Below are positions 23,262-36,802 of a stretch of 64,000 bases of DNA, in pieces. This stretch comes from Mercenaria mercenaria (Eukaryota > Mollusca > Bivalvia > Venerida > Veneridae). Both the position numbers and the translations under genes were made by a program. Location: assembly GCF_021730395.1 (NCBI RefSeq), contig NC_069371.1:49052001-49116000 (forward strand), read 5' to 3'. The notes under the pieces are model-generated. The model was not told the DNA's origin. It saw only the letters and a list, made by a program, of their open reading frames with translations, and searched no databases. Each line of letters starts with the position of its first letter. The stretch's first letter is position 1.

Positions 23262-23551
23262 ATTTTGTTTTGTGTTGGGTTTAACGCCGTTTTTCAACAC
23301 TATTTCAGTCATGTAACGGCGGACAGTTAACCAAACCAGTGTTCCTGGATTCTGTACCAGTACAAACTTGTACTCCGCAAGTAACTGCCAACTTCCCCAC
23401 ATGAATCAGAGGTGGAGGACGAATGATTACAGACACAACGTCTATTATCAAATCGTCACGGAGAATATACGTCCCGCCCGGGGATCGAACTCACGCCCCC
23501 GCAATTCTTAGATCTGCGCTTTCCCTATTGAGCTAAGCGGACGGGTGTCAG
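23262..23551 (-). repeat. tRNA-derived SINE, minus strand
   Basis: Read on the minus strand, the head (about 23548-23460) has CGCTTAGCTCAATAGGGAAA and GAGTTCGATCCCCGGG boxes and is the best-preserved tRNA-like fold in the window. The body has TCGTCCTCCACCTCTG and GGAACACTGGTTTGGTTAAC. It ends in AACGGCGTTAAACCCAACAC plus an A-rich tail at 23262. Confidence 0.75.
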
Positions 23552-23879
23552 TAAAGTAAGAAAATATGATACTGAAATAGCAGTTTTAAAATTAAGACAA
23601 ATATAAAAGTATTGAATAATTATTCGAAGAGTTAGTTCGCTCGCTGCATTTATGATATTTAAAAAAGTGAAGACAGATTTTTTACGTTATTAATTACAAT
23701 TACTTTAATATTTCATCTGTTTTTTTAAGAGGGCTTTATGATTTAATTAATATCAGAAATGTCCAAGCGTTGTAATATGTGTATGCGCCATTTCAGGATA
23801 ATCCAAATTATCGAGTCTCATCTATACAGTATACAAAATAAATGTATAATAAATATTTTGGTACGATTTTCGGCAACAG

Positions 23880-23950
23880 CTCTGTTACTGCGACAGGTTA
23901 GGCATAAGACTGTAAATCCGGTCCGTGAGTTCGATCCCCGAGTGCGACGT
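23880..23950 (+). repeat. tRNA-like SINE head fragment
   Basis: GAGTTCGATCCCCGAGTGCG is a clear B-box region, preceded by a poor A-box region with GACAGGTTAGGC. There is no body behind it, so this is a fragment rather than a tRNA gene. Confidence 0.45.
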
Positions 23951-24347
23951 ATTTGACAATTAGATAATAAAAAAAACTTTGTTTATCAACCTTGGATACT
24001 TAAAACTGCCATTTGTAAAAAAATGAAACAACGGTAAGTGCAGTAGAATCTTTATAATTGCTATGCATGGAAAATATGGAAATTTGAAAGGTTATCATAA
24101 TGGTTTATCTAAAAGTATTGCAGAACAATTTATTGCAATTATCGTGCTTCTTAACGAAAATATTGACGAATATTTGGATGAAATATACGATGTTTAAGAG
24201 TCTTTTTAATGAAACCACCGTTTTTATTATTTGAAATATCGCATAACCCTAATAGGAATAGCTGACAATGTATTGTCTAGGCCTAGTTATTTAAATTTAC
24301 GTAGAAGTAATTTTTATCAGCAGTATTAACCTCAGTAGGAATAAAAC

Positions 24348-24600
24348 GGGCTCCCATGGCTTCAGATCACTTGCCCGTCACTGATACAGGCTCGAAATCT
24401 CGCTTGGAGTGAAGAATTCTTTATGTGAGGAAGGCTCAAGCCATCCAGCTGGTTTACGGAATGTCGACAATTCTACCAAGGTGACCTCTTTTGACGAAAT
24501 AATGCCCGGATGGGCACCTGCGGTTTTCATTGTTTCACCTCCACCATTTAAAGCCAGGAAAGTCACACATTTGACCAAAATTATGTCGCTGTTACTCTAA
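24348..24600 (+). repeat. Old SINE copy
   Basis: This diverged copy belongs to the same family as the element at 36803. Shared body segments include AAGCCATCCAGCTGGTTTAC, CGAAATAATGCCCGGATGGG and CACCTGCGG. The tRNA-like head is badly worn (CACTTGCCCGTCACTGATAC and GGCTCGAAATCTCG). Confidence 0.65.
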
Positions 24601-27600
24601 TCTCAACAGGAAAAATACGCCATAAAATGATCGCCTGGTTGTATTGCTGTTAGATTTTAATTGGTTTGATATAAATACCTGATACTAATGATGCGCACAC
24701 AAAATACAAAATCATCATTCGGTTGTAAAAACCAATCTTTAAGTTCAAATACTGTCACTCTATACTGTGGAAACGTCGTTCCCAAAAACAAAACAGATAA
24801 ATAATGTGTAATTACTGCGTGCAAAATTTTTACACCGAAAGTTTGAAAGCCAATCTCAAAATTTCAGCATTTGATTATTCGATTCTAGGTTCACTTTCAA
24901 AATTCAATAATGCTTTGATTCCGTTCTCAGGCTTGTCCCTAAACTTAGTTTTACGACCTAAAAAACAGAATATGTTCATACTTACGATTGAAGAATAAGC
25001 TCCGTGATTCTTCTAAGTTAAACGCATTTCAAATTGGTTAGAATTTGGACTCCTGATTTTCAAGATTTATATTATGTGGTCTAAAATCAATGAGATATAC
25101 ATTTGCGTCACGGAGGTAACACATGTTTAATCTGTTTCTTTTATAAAATATTAGCATAACATTACCTCTTTAATTAAGCTTTTTATTAAAATGACCAAAT
25201 GTTTGCTCTCTAATATTTACAAATTTACCGCCAAGAGTTGTGCTTTGTATCTTTTTGAGGAATCTTTAACAGCTGTGTTTAGGTAAACAAAGAAAGTTAA
25301 TTGCCAGGTAATAGGCCTTTAAAATTACAAATAATGATATATGTAATCTTTCAAAAGTGTGTTCATGCCTTATCTTTGTAAGGGCGTTTAATATACCTGA
25401 TCGATATAACCTGTGACCCTGTAAGGTAAGTAATGCCGTATACTTTTGTTTCTGACATACAAAATAAACTGTTGGGGTCTGATATCAGCCAAGATAACAA
25501 ACGTAATTAGGACAAACGCAAATCAAATTACGATTACATCTAAGAATATATTTATATATAGGTACAGAGTTTTTGAAAATCCGCGCAACACCGCAACTGA
25601 ATGACTACTCAAACGTCTGGTGTTTAACTTGAATTCCGCGTATTTTGTATATTTATTTGGCTTTTTTGTGATACATTTTACTTCGCCCCAGTGTAATATA
25701 GTAGTACGTTGATCCGGGATATTTCATACTTACTGATCGAATGGTTTGCCGGGCAATAGTCAAAACTGCTGCACGAGGTCAGAAGGACGACTGACCGGTA
25801 AGGCATTCAATAAGTGGTTTGTTACATGACATCGTAATTTTCTTACATAAAACCAGACAAACACACTTTTTCATTTTTCTGTACTAGATATATAGTTTTT
25901 ATGTGAATAAAAGTCTCTGTTATTATAAAATGTGTCGAAATAACTTCATCACATAAGCGGATTGTGTCTGAAATAAAGAATAACCAAATTTAGTGGTTTT
26001 CAACCTACATTACAGTCTGCATTTTCTTAAGATGATTATTTAGATTATGTAAGTTCCTGATAAGTGTAAGCTTGCAAATGTTTCTTTGAAATATCATGGC
26101 ATTAGATGTATTATGAATTGGAGCTATTCATAGCGCAATTAATGCAATATTCATAAATAAGTGTAAGGACGGTTCATGGTGACGCTGTATTTCATTCTTT
26201 TTATATACATTCAGGTAAAGTCTGTCCTAGAAAAAGGTATTTATTACATTAGTCCGTATACCAAAAAAAAAAACCAACAAAAAGAAACAAAAGACAAATA
26301 GTTTTCCACTGCAAAATAGACATATTTAGGGAAGCAGTCATTTACATAAATACCAAATCCGTCCCAACCAGTCCTCTAAGACTTTGATTATTTACAGATA
26401 TCCACCTTCTGATGGATGTCACTAGAGAATGTTGACCAATAGATCTGTATCTGTAACAGCTGGTACTTCAATTAACGTTTTATGACGAAAATAAGAAGTA
26501 ATTGTTGAAAACAAACATCGCGTGTCGACACAGTTTTGTTCGTGCGATACAAATTCACAATGGTTCAGAGTAAGAAATAAGGTTGTATGGATTTTATACA
26601 GTTAACTGTCTTCCAAATAAGGTTAAAGATACGTACCTAGCCTATTCAAAATATACACCTAATTATACATGCTATTGTGTTTAATAATTTACATGAAATA
26701 AAACCACTGCGCAATTTGAGGCCCGGCATGATCATAATTTTACATGCAAAGTATTTTTGTTATAATTAGATGTAAATGCATTATTTTGTATGAAAGTGAT
26801 CATTAATGCACTGGATATTCGATTTATTTCATTTAAACTGTACATAGTGGTATCATTTCTGTTCTGTATTTAACTGAACTGTTTCTTGAATATTCTCGGT
26901 TTCTTAAAAAGTTCAGCATGCAAACAACCTATAATTTAAGTTACCTTGGCTGTTTTTGAGTTTATCTATAGTCACCACCGGTAACCTAAATGGGCGACTC
27001 CTCAAGAAGAAATGCTAGAACAAAGAGCTATAAAAATGTATTTTATACTTCTTTGGTTAGAAATAATAGTTGAAACAGAAGAAACGCCAATTCCAGAAAC
27101 CTCCCAGGTACTTTGCCACACATCCGTACACTGGACTTTTCATGGAATGTTACACGTCTGGCGTATAATGTAAAATAATTAACTATAGGGCCAGAGAAAA
27201 TAAATATTTAGATTCTCATCCGAATTTTGAGAAAAAATGGGGCGGGTGGGCACTTTTTATTTTTTATTTTTTAATTTGGAAATATGGTATTGTGGAGGTC
27301 AGTCTGACAAATTATATTTAAAATATCACTGTATTGATATTCTAGTGTGTATTGCTGTGTCTTTGAAATGCTTGTATATGTAAAACCCATTTTGAAATAA
27401 TTTTGAAATGAACAAAATAATTTTATGTCATAAACTTTTATCTTGTTTATAATGTGATAGTAAATCATTTTGTCTGATGGTTGATTGTATCCTATACAAA
27501 AAAGTAAATCTACAACAACGGCAAATTTATATTTGTCTGTTCAGTGTATTTGAAAATTCAAAATATTTAGTTCTGTTGAAGTACAGCCACGATTTTTAAA

Positions 27601-30520
27601 GAAAACAATCAATCTGTAATTCCTGCTGAGCATGTGCTAAAAGCTATATACCCTAGGAACCGATGATGATGATGATATTGACTTTCGAGCTTAAAGTTTA
27701 AAATACGAGGAATCTAGTATTTCTACACTTGAAAAAAAATCAGATATTTCTTAATTAGATGCACTTGCATGCAGAGCATATTTTAATCCTATTTCCATAT
27801 CTATGAAACAAATAGCGCGGTAATTCATTATACTTTGCACGTAAAAATGGCATGTCAGGCTTCCCCACGAAGGCAAATGTCCATGTTAAACACAATTGAA
27901 ATATTGAAATCCAGACAACAGATACTTATTTCTAATCAATAAAAATCAATAACAATCAAATAAGGATAAGAAAATACATTGGCTTTACCTTTTTCTAAAA
28001 GTTTTTGAAATCGAAAGTAGGTTGCCAGAACGTCTGCTAGTCGTGTGAATTGCCGATATTTTATGATCATTTTTCTTAATTTGTTATAATAAGAGGTAAT
28101 GTCATGGTAAATTTTAATATCAGATACTGTCAAATGCTGTTAAATTGTCTTTGCATTACCATAATATGTTAAACATTTTCTTTAAACTCTAGAATTATGC
28201 AATGTTTATGAAAGTGTACCAGTATCCGGACATGAAATTTTGGATATCTGGATTTTGACCAATAAAAAATTTCGAGGCGGGGGGTTTCAGATAGGGGCGG
28301 GCGGGGATGAGAATCTAAAAACTAATTTTCTATTGCCTAGCTGCTATGTGTTCTCATGCATACTGTAACAACAGACCCTACACGTAGATAAGTTTCTGAT
28401 TTCGCACATTTTTCCCCGAAGTCTAAATATGATTAATATATACCCATCTTATCCTCGAAAATAACATGCAATCCGAATATTTACACTTTTAAGTGTTAAA
28501 AAAAGTTGTTACATAAATATGTGGTTAATACACATGAGTTTCAGACAGTTATATATAAATATATTAACATCGAATCGACATGTACAGTTCGTTTTCGTAA
28601 ACATCATGTTTGTAAACATTAAAGATTGAGTTTTGTAACCTAACTCAGGGTTCCATATTTTAGTGCGTCTTGTATAAGAAAAACGTGAGCTCAAGCTAAA
28701 ACAAAACATATTCAGCAAGTAGAAAAGTCATTTTGTAAGTAGAGAAATTTTGGTTTGAAGAAGTGTAAACACGGATGACCTAGTAATCGAACTGTATGTG
28801 TAAATTTTACTAGATTAAGTATTTTATTCAAGGATTAGTTGTATTTTTGCGTATATACGGGTAAAAACCACTTTGGGACTTATGACAAACCATCCAATGT
28901 TCGTTTGCGCGATTCATTGGGTAAACGTGGTTTGAATAACGTTCATTTCTAAATTTATATTTTCGCTGTAGCGTATTAAAAATATTTGGTTCTTTTCCAT
29001 AAATGTAAGAAAGTTATTTAATTTATATTAAATCTGTATCTTTTGATATTTACGATAAATACATGAAACGGCCAAAAAAGACCCACTCTAGTTAAATTTT
29101 AATTCGCCGTCCGATCAAAATACAGCTCCTGATTTTAATTTGAAATATTTTTAAATCCAATAAAAACGCATTGTTGCGCCAATTCAGTTTTGTTCTTCAC
29201 AGTGAGGAATGGAGTATTAGCTATCATTGAATATCCCATTAAAACTTTGGTTGCCGATTTTCTAAGATTGTTTATTGAACATCGCCATTTTTGTCAATAA
29301 AAATACAAAATGAATTTAAATGTAGGCCTATCAAAATCAAAAGACCTGAATATTTTGATCTGAAGGCCGATTATGTGTTTTCTGGCTGGTCTGCTCTTAG
29401 TTTAGTAGCAATATTTAAAATCTTTTTACGAGCGCCATTTCGTATGAATGACGTCGCAACACGCGTGCAGTCTATCGGAATCTCATCACTAATGTTTTTA
29501 TTACACTTTTTTCATACAAAATAAAAATTAAATGAAATGTAAATGTTTTCCTTTTAACACAAAGACAGAGTAAATTTCTGATTAGTCATTGGCTGATTGA
29601 ACAGGTCGAGGTCACCTATAAAGACATCTTTTTTTTGAAATCAAATGTAAATTTTGATATGATACGAATAAATTTTGAATATAAACTTGATACTGTACAT
29701 GTTTGTGAAATATAAATAGTTGGGGTCAAAATGTTCAAAAAAAAAAAAAAAAAAAAAAAAAAAATTCAAAATCAAATGTAGTTGGACAAACCATTCAGTA
29801 GAGGTAGTTTTGATTGAAATCTGCATGCCTCCTGGTTAAATAAAAGTTGTTCAAAGTATTTTCATTTGTAAGAAATTGTTAATTTAAATGAAGCTTATGC
29901 ATTTCAGTGAGTTTGTATATAGTAAGCTTGTGTAAGCTCTCATGCTAATTATGTTAGTCAGGCAGAAAGTTATGCAAAATTGAAATTGTTTATATCCAGA
30001 TTATAGTAAACTGTTAAATAATCTACTTAACAAAATAGATATATGATTTCAGATATTCAGATTTAAAAAGGGTATTATTCTATTTGATATACGTTGAAAA
30101 ATCAGAGTCGATCGTAATACCGAAAGATCTAAACATTTAGAAGACAACTCATCTTTTATAAAATGAAGAACATTCACAGGAGTTTAGCCTCTTGTATAAG
30201 CCAAAAAAAGGAGAGGTTAATTTACCATTGAAAATTTGCGGAATACTACTCTTTGTCAGCATTTGTCCGAGCTGCATATGAACTGTTATTGATAAATTAT
30301 GAATTCATATCGCCGTGATTATCTGATCATCCTCATCATGTACATTTTTGATATTAGGCAAACGAGATTTATCGTCAGAGCATATAGCTAGATCTACCGA
30401 AGAATATTCGCATTATACAATTTTAGATGTGAAAAATTTAATGATATATATATGAAGGCTTACATTCAAATTTAACATTACATGTTTCAATGTTGCATTG
30501 AAATATTTTGAAAAGATAAC
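24601..30520. other. Intergenic, no gene seen
   Basis: About 6 kb of AT-rich sequence without a supportable exon. It contains a pure poly-A run (about 29734-29763), a short GAT repeat (about 27663-27676) and a dispersed repeat copy at 28674-28797 listed separately. Open frames of up to 77 residues show no motif. Confidence 0.5.
28674..28797 (+). repeat. Dispersed repeat, copy A
   Basis: About 124 bp matches 40256-40379 at high identity. Shared blocks include AAAACGTGAGCTCAAGCTAA and TGACCTAGTAATCGAA. The family is unknown. Confidence 0.6.
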
Positions 30521-30763
30521 TGAGCCGCACCATGAGAAAACCAACATTATGATAGTGCATTTGCGACCAGCATGGATCCAGACCAGCCTGCGCATCCACG
30601 CAGTCGGGTCAGGATCCATGCTGTTCACTAACGGTTGCTCAAATTGAAATAAACTTTGAAAGCGAACAGCATGGATCCTGAACAGACTATGCGGATGCGC
30701 AGGCTGGTCTGGATCCATGCTGGTCGCACATGCCCTATATGCGTTTTCTCATGACGAGGCTCA
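30521..30763. mobile_element. Palindromic MITE, copy 2
   Basis: Same family as 21189-21425: TGAGCCGCACCATGAG at the left, inverted arms with GACCAGCATGGATCC, and CTCATGACGAGGCTCA at the right. At 243 bp it is slightly longer than the 237-bp copies and more diverged at its right end. Confidence 0.8.
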
Positions 30764-32103
30764 AAGTTATGATGTTTAAAGTCTAACAGCAAGCTAAATC
30801 AGTTTATCTTTACATTCATTCATTCATACCAATATCTTCAATTGAATGAGGGAGGGAAAATCAATTTTAATAACGACAAAAAGTCTATTATGCATCAATA
30901 GAACGTTTTTCAATAGTTTCATTTAATGCAAATACAGCATGCAAATCTTATTCATTGGTTAATAATTGTATCCATAACATTAAATTTGAATTTTTGACAA
31001 CCATTTACATCTTCTTCACGGGTATTATAATAACCGTTATTGATCATAAAAAGCACTTTGAAAATTACAGTTAAAGAAAACCTAGGTCTAAGATGTCGAT
31101 TCTATTTAAAACTGAAAAAGGCATTATAAATTGATTTAGGAACGACAGCATAAGGTAAGATTGTTTTATCATAAACATATTAATGGTATAAACTGAAAAC
31201 TTGGATGCAAAATTTATGGACTTATGGCCCGAATTTGATGTTCATATGTCTTCGTCGTGATCTGTCGACTTGTGAAATGAAAACGTATATAATGAAATTT
31301 TAGTTTATGCTACGAAATAGAGTAAATTCTGGTAATATTGACAGAAGGAAAGTGCGAAACTTTCGCTAGCTTTTGGAAATGTTCAGTTTTAAGCAGTAAA
31401 TTTGTATTGAAGACTAGTGGTTCTAACTGAATTTCCGGAATAGACGGGTTCCGGTTAATAGGAGTATTGTTTCGGGATTCCGGTATTTAGGGATACCGGT
31501 TTAGAGAGATTTCTAGGTACTGGAAATATGTAATTGTAAGTTATGAAATAATCAACAGTTTGCAATTGGTTGTGTCTGATTACTGATAGTATGCATCGAT
31601 GCTGAAACGTAATGACCAATGAACTGTTTTCTACAGTTCCCGAAGATATCAAGTCTATTTTTACTTCGATAAAATTGTACCCCCATCAATTTTTCTGCTG
31701 TCTTTTTAATCTATTAATTATCTTTGTCATCTTAATCCTCAAGCAAATTTTAGGGACCTCATTGCGTTAGTTTATATACAATGCATAAGGGTATTGAGGT
31801 AGTTATTTCTAATTGTAAAAAGTCCAAAAAAAATCTCTCATGAAATTGCCGTTCCTGTCACTTTTCGGGGGTGTTTTAACAGAAGAGAAAATGTGTGAGA
31901 GATTCTCGCGCTCACGTGCTGTTAAAACACCTTTATGTATATGCGCATTCCGTGGCATAGCTTAAACGTGCTATGGTCTCAAAACGGATAATTCGAAAGG
32001 AAATGACGTCAAAGTGACAAAACAGCTGAAACATCCCCGGGCAGTTCATAGAAATTTAATGACGTTGAGGAATAACATATTTATTTATTTAGTTTTTATG
32101 CGT
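30764..32103. other. Intergenic, with one small hairpin
   Basis: No gene supported. TGTTTTAACAG (about 31872) and CTGTTAAAACA (about 31919) form an inverted pair around CTCGCGCTCACG, probably part of a small repeat. Confidence 0.4.
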
Positions 32104-32250
32104 TTTATACTGAAATAGCGTTTGCGCATGTTCATTTCGTATTATAACATCTTCATCTTCATTTACCGGGCTTGGGCACCAACCAATCCCTAAGGATTCC
32201 GCAGATGTTATAACACGAAAAAAAAAACATGCGTTATACCTATATACAAA
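32104..32250. repeat. Short palindromic repeat (second MITE family)
   Basis: TTTCGTATTATAACATCT (about 32137) and AGATGTTATAACACGAAA (about 32204) are inverted. Outside them GCGCATG and CATGCG blocks continue the arms. A diverged relative lies at 9380-9530 inside the B-box gene intron. Confidence 0.5.
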
Positions 32251-32765
32251 GAAAAAAAAAAACAACACACACCGAAAATCCAGATTTTTCTGCTTATATC
32301 CATTCCAGTATACAGACATTTGTCGTCGGAAACGAATATCGAACTCCCGTAAATGTCTTGTCAACGTTCAACATGTTCAATGATTAAAAAAATCACCATA
32401 AACTTCAATGGAAAATGACTGTTGCGATTCACGTTGCAACCACTTATTTAGGTAACGTTGACGTCATAAAAAGGAGCGCGAGGTGTTGTCACATGCGAAA
32501 CTTCCGGCAGCTCTTACACAACTTAACAACTGAATGATGTCTGAACTTGTTGCTGAAACACGCGCTTAGACATAGTACATCTAGACACGAAATTTTCTGA
32601 CAAGGAACTTGCAGACATGAAATAATCATGAGAATTCCTTGAGTATATTTGCTGAAATGCCTCTATAATGAATCTTTGTTGGTCAGAAATACCACAAGTA
32701 TAGTTTCTAATATACAGACAAATATTCATATTTTAGCTATCTTAATCTAATAATAAATGTATATA

Positions 32766-32958
32766 TGAGTGCGTTTTCGACCAGCATTGATCCGCGCAGT
32801 CCGGTCAGGACCCATGCTGTTCGCTTTCATAGCCTATTGGAATTAGAGAATTGTCAGCGAACAGCATGGATCATGACCAGACTGCGTGGTTACGCAGGCT
32901 GGTCTGGATCCATGCTGGTCGCAAACGCACTATGTTGGTTTTCTAATGGCGGGACTCA
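32766..32958. mobile_element. Palindromic MITE, copy 3 (shortened)
   Basis: This copy has the GACCAGCAT...ATGCTGGTCGC core arms of the 237-bp family. The left arm lacks the CATGAGAAAACCAAC segment, so the copy is about 193 bp. It ends about 125 bp before the start codon of the RING/B-box gene and could lie in its promoter or 5' untranslated region. Confidence 0.75.
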
Positions 32959-33084
32959 TATATACTTTTAATTAGTAAAAGATAATTTACCGGGTCTGAT
33001 AAGCATTTTAAGAAGTTTTCAGCATTCTGATTCTTTCATGAATTATCTAAACGTGATGCTTGGATTCTTTTTAGATATAAGAAA

Positions 33085-36047
33085 ATGGCTTCAACATCAA
33101 GGAGTCCAACAAAGAGTCCAGTTAAAGCTAAAAGTGCCCGAAGTGATATTAGCACAAGTACGGCGTCAATCGCCGCTAAAGCCAAAGCCTTGAAGAAAGC
33201 AAACAGCCCGACAAAGGAACCAGTGCATGACCAAGTTGAAGATTTTGTAAAATGTGAACTATGTAAGCATACACTAGAAGATCCCAAATCCTTATCATGT
33301 ATGCATTCCTATTGTAGGAATTGTCTTGTTACATATTTTACGGAAACAAAGGGCCCGAATGCGAACGAAATATCATGTCCAATATGCCTTCAAATCACGA
33401 AAACATCAAAATCATCAAAAACTCCAGAGGGAGCCATTGATCATCTTCAGACCAACGAGTTCCTTCGTAGTTATCTGGAAGCAAGAAGCTTGAAAAATCC
33501 AGATAAATCATGTGATACTTGCAGACGACAAAACAGAGTCACAGGTGCAATCCAGTGGTGCAGAATGTGCCATGACGCACTGTGTGATAATTGTGTTGGT
33601 TTCCATAATGCATTGAAAACAACCAAGCAGCATAATCTTATTTACTTAACGAAACTCCGAAACGAACCGATTGAGGGAATTATATCTGCACCATTGTGCA
33701 CTACTCACGAAGGAGAGAATGTTACTAAATACTGTGACAACCATAAAGAAGTCCTTTGTGAAAAGTGCGTCGCTGGTAGTCACAAAGGATGCAAAGGCGT
33801 AATGACATTAAAAGAGGCTGCTGCAAGAAATAAACAGGAAATAACCCATGTAAACAACACTCTTCACGAAGAAACTAACCTTGCAAAATCTATCTACGAA
33901 AACAGGACAAAAGCTGATAAAACGGTAGACAATGATCAAAGTGACATTGTTATGCAAATTCAAGATGTCAGGAAAAAGATTAACGACAACCTTACAAAAT
34001 GTGAGACACAACTTATTGAGGAGCTTCATAAGATGCACAGCAAGGAAAAGGAAACTATTCATTCTGAAACAAAAGAGGCACATCGTATTAAAAAATCTTC
34101 CGGAAAGATTCATGGATTGGCTGCCAGCACCGACAAATATGGAACAGACAGCCATGTATTGCAAAGTCTGCCGAACAACACCGCACAAATTGATCACTAC
34201 AAAGAGAAACTAGGATCTCTAAATGGCCGTATTAAAAACACGCGATTGAATTTTGTTGTAGACAGCACATTGGAACATCTGATGAAGGGTATCAGTAGAC
34301 TTGGCGAGCTAAGAGTATCTTCATCATCTGCTCGGTTGCCAACTTCTAGGGCTTTAAAGACTGCTAGGTCTGATTCGGATCCGGAAGACGAGCTTGATAT
34401 CAGAGGATCAAGACGCACACTGAAGTCTGACACAAAAAGCCTAAAAAGCTTCAAGTCAGTGTACTCATCGACAATGTATGCAAATCTAAAAGAAGTGATT
34501 TTTGCAGGTTCGTCAACGGACAAAGAAACATGTTGGTTTACAGGAATAGCATGCATGCCAAACGGTCAAATCATTTTGGTTGACAGAAACAACAATAAGT
34601 TAAAGACCATAAATTCTGAGTTCAAACTGACCACGGAAACCGTCCTAGAAAATCAGCCTTTCGGAATCACAGTTGTGTCAGCTTCAGAAATTGCGGTAAC
34701 AATCCCAAGGGAAAACAGAATTGATATATTCAATGTCGGGGCTTCTCTGACACGCAGCAAAAGTATAAAGATATCTGACCGAGGGTATGGCATCACTTAT
34801 GCAGGAGATAAATTTGCTGTAGCATGTACTTGTGCATCACCGCCATCAATCAAGGTAAGTCAATACAAATGCTATTACTACAAGGTATTGACTGAACAAA
34901 TGATAGGAAAACAGTTTTCCCGAACAGTTTTATTATCTGCAAAATTTTGTTATCGAACAGAGAATTTAAAAGTATGAACACATATCTCATCTTTGCTGTT
35001 ATTTACTGTACATAGATAACACGCAGGTAATCCACGGTGCACTTTCTTCCCTTAGATTATAACTATGAATGGCGAAGAAAAGCAAGAAATTTGCCCGGAT
35101 GATAGTTTTATCCCCATGCTCTTTCGGCCGTGGTACGTAAAACTGGACACAACCGGAGAAATGATGTATGTTTCTGACTGTCATAGGAGCCATGTGACTT
35201 GTATTTCCGGAATGGTTATGAAACAGTTTGTTTATAAAGTAAGTTAATCAAATTTTCTGTAATGGATTCGATTTCTTGTTAAAATGACTTCCACTGGCAT
35301 ATTGCGGAACTCAAGCAAAACCAGTAACAAATAATATTTGTACTTTGTAATAGCTGTCATGAGTATTTTTCATATATTCAGTTTCACATAGTTTTTAAAA
35401 CGTAATATATATCCGAATCCGAAGTTCTACCTAAGTGATATATGTTTGTATTTTCACTACTGTTATTCTAGAAAGGTTCGCGGCGACAATATTTCACGTT
35501 ATATTTCGCTAGCGAAGATTTTGTGACAATATAGGTTTTGCGAATTTACTGTCCTGGCGACTTTGGCCAACTTTAAATGCGCAAAATTATTTCAAGATTT
35601 GGGGAGGCTGTGATGAAACGTCTGTTGGGTATCAATAATTTGTTTTTGTACAATTCTGTGATAGTTTCAATTATTTTAATTATGAAAGGTTTTCTCATTT
35701 TACTGACACATGGTTCTTGATGTTTGGAATAAACAATACATTTGGTAGGAAAATTCTACTAACAAAAGTGATAATTTAATTTTTAATTGCAGGACAACAG
35801 TTTAAACGCACCGCGTGGTTTGCACGTGACAAAAGATGGACGAGTAATTGTTTGTGGATTTGGATCCGATAATGTTCAAATTCTAGGTAAAGATGGCTAT
35901 CTGATATCTGACGTGTTAACAAGAACGGATGACGTAATGGGCCCTCAAGACATTGCATTAACCACCACAGAAGACAAATTGATACTGACTTTTGATCCAT
36001 CAAGTGGAAACAGTGATAAAATTCATGTTTACGATGTGAAGTTGTAA
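33085..36047 (+). CDS. RING, double B-box, coiled-coil, beta-propeller protein (TRIM-type E3 ligase)
   Basis: Three exons: 33085-34854, 35056-35238 and 35793-36047, all phase 0, with AAG/GTAAGT and AAA/GTAAGT donors and TTAG and GCAG acceptors, give 735 aa. The first ~50 residues are basic and Ser-rich. RING ligands are C57, C60, C72, H74, C77, C80, C98 and C101 (C3HC4). B-box 1 uses C143, C146, C159, C162, C167, C170, H174 and H183. B-box 2 uses C205, H208, C217, H220, C225, C228, H233 and C236. Residues about 240-350 are a coiled coil. About 490-735 form NHL-like propeller blades (IACMPNGQIILVDRNNNK and GLHVTKDGRVIVCGFG). Family knowledge predicts RING-dependent ubiquitin transfer, coiled-coil dimerisation and substrate binding by the propeller. 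AATAAA at 36098 is a possible poly-A signal. Reading through the first donor would give a truncated 630-aa form. Confidence 0.9.
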
Positions 36048-36802
36048 AATCCGCAATAGTTAACTGGTTGCTACATTGTGAACATAATGTAGAGTAAAAT
36101 AAATGATAACAAACAGCAATTATTATATCATAATGACGATAACACGTTGTATGTATATGAATCAAGTAGCATAATGTTGCAATCACAAGTGTTTACTTAC
36201 TCTGCCAATGGGTTGTTTGGATAAGATTAGAATAAAGCAAGTAAAATATGACACAGAACATGGACATTTAAAAGCCTATATATTCTATTTAAAAGACAGT
36301 TGAAAGTGATCTTAGCACGTATTTGAACCATAAATCCTTGTGTTTGTTCCTTCGTTTCTCTATATTAACACTACATGTTGAGTTTTATAGTATGGACACG
36401 ACACTTCCGTTACATGAAGTTTTTTTTGTTCCTGAAAAAGTAGTAAGAGTTAACGGTTAAAAATCTGAGGATGGTTACTCGTGTCAAAATGGAGCATTAC
36501 CAATTATCAGATGAAGGTTTTAGGTTAGAATCGGCTAATAAGATGTCTATAAACTCATTTTAGTTCTCCTGAACAAAGAATTTACTTGTAACACACGGTT
36601 TTGCTGCTGTGGAATGGCATGTAACAGTATTGTGGTAAAGTATGGGATAATTCTGAGATAAATCAGGTCTGTTCTGTTAAGAAAAGAGACGTTCTTGACA
36701 AAGTTTATACACGATCAATGTCTTCAACAGCATCACACCCTATCTGGACAAAATATTAAACATGGATAACCCGTATCTTGTCCCAAAATTTGCTAATAAA
36801 TA

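Noticed and set aside
23458-23548. A tRNA gene on the minus strand
   Set aside because: A and B boxes are good, but a SINE body with a GTTAAACCC-type end follows directly, so it is a SINE head.
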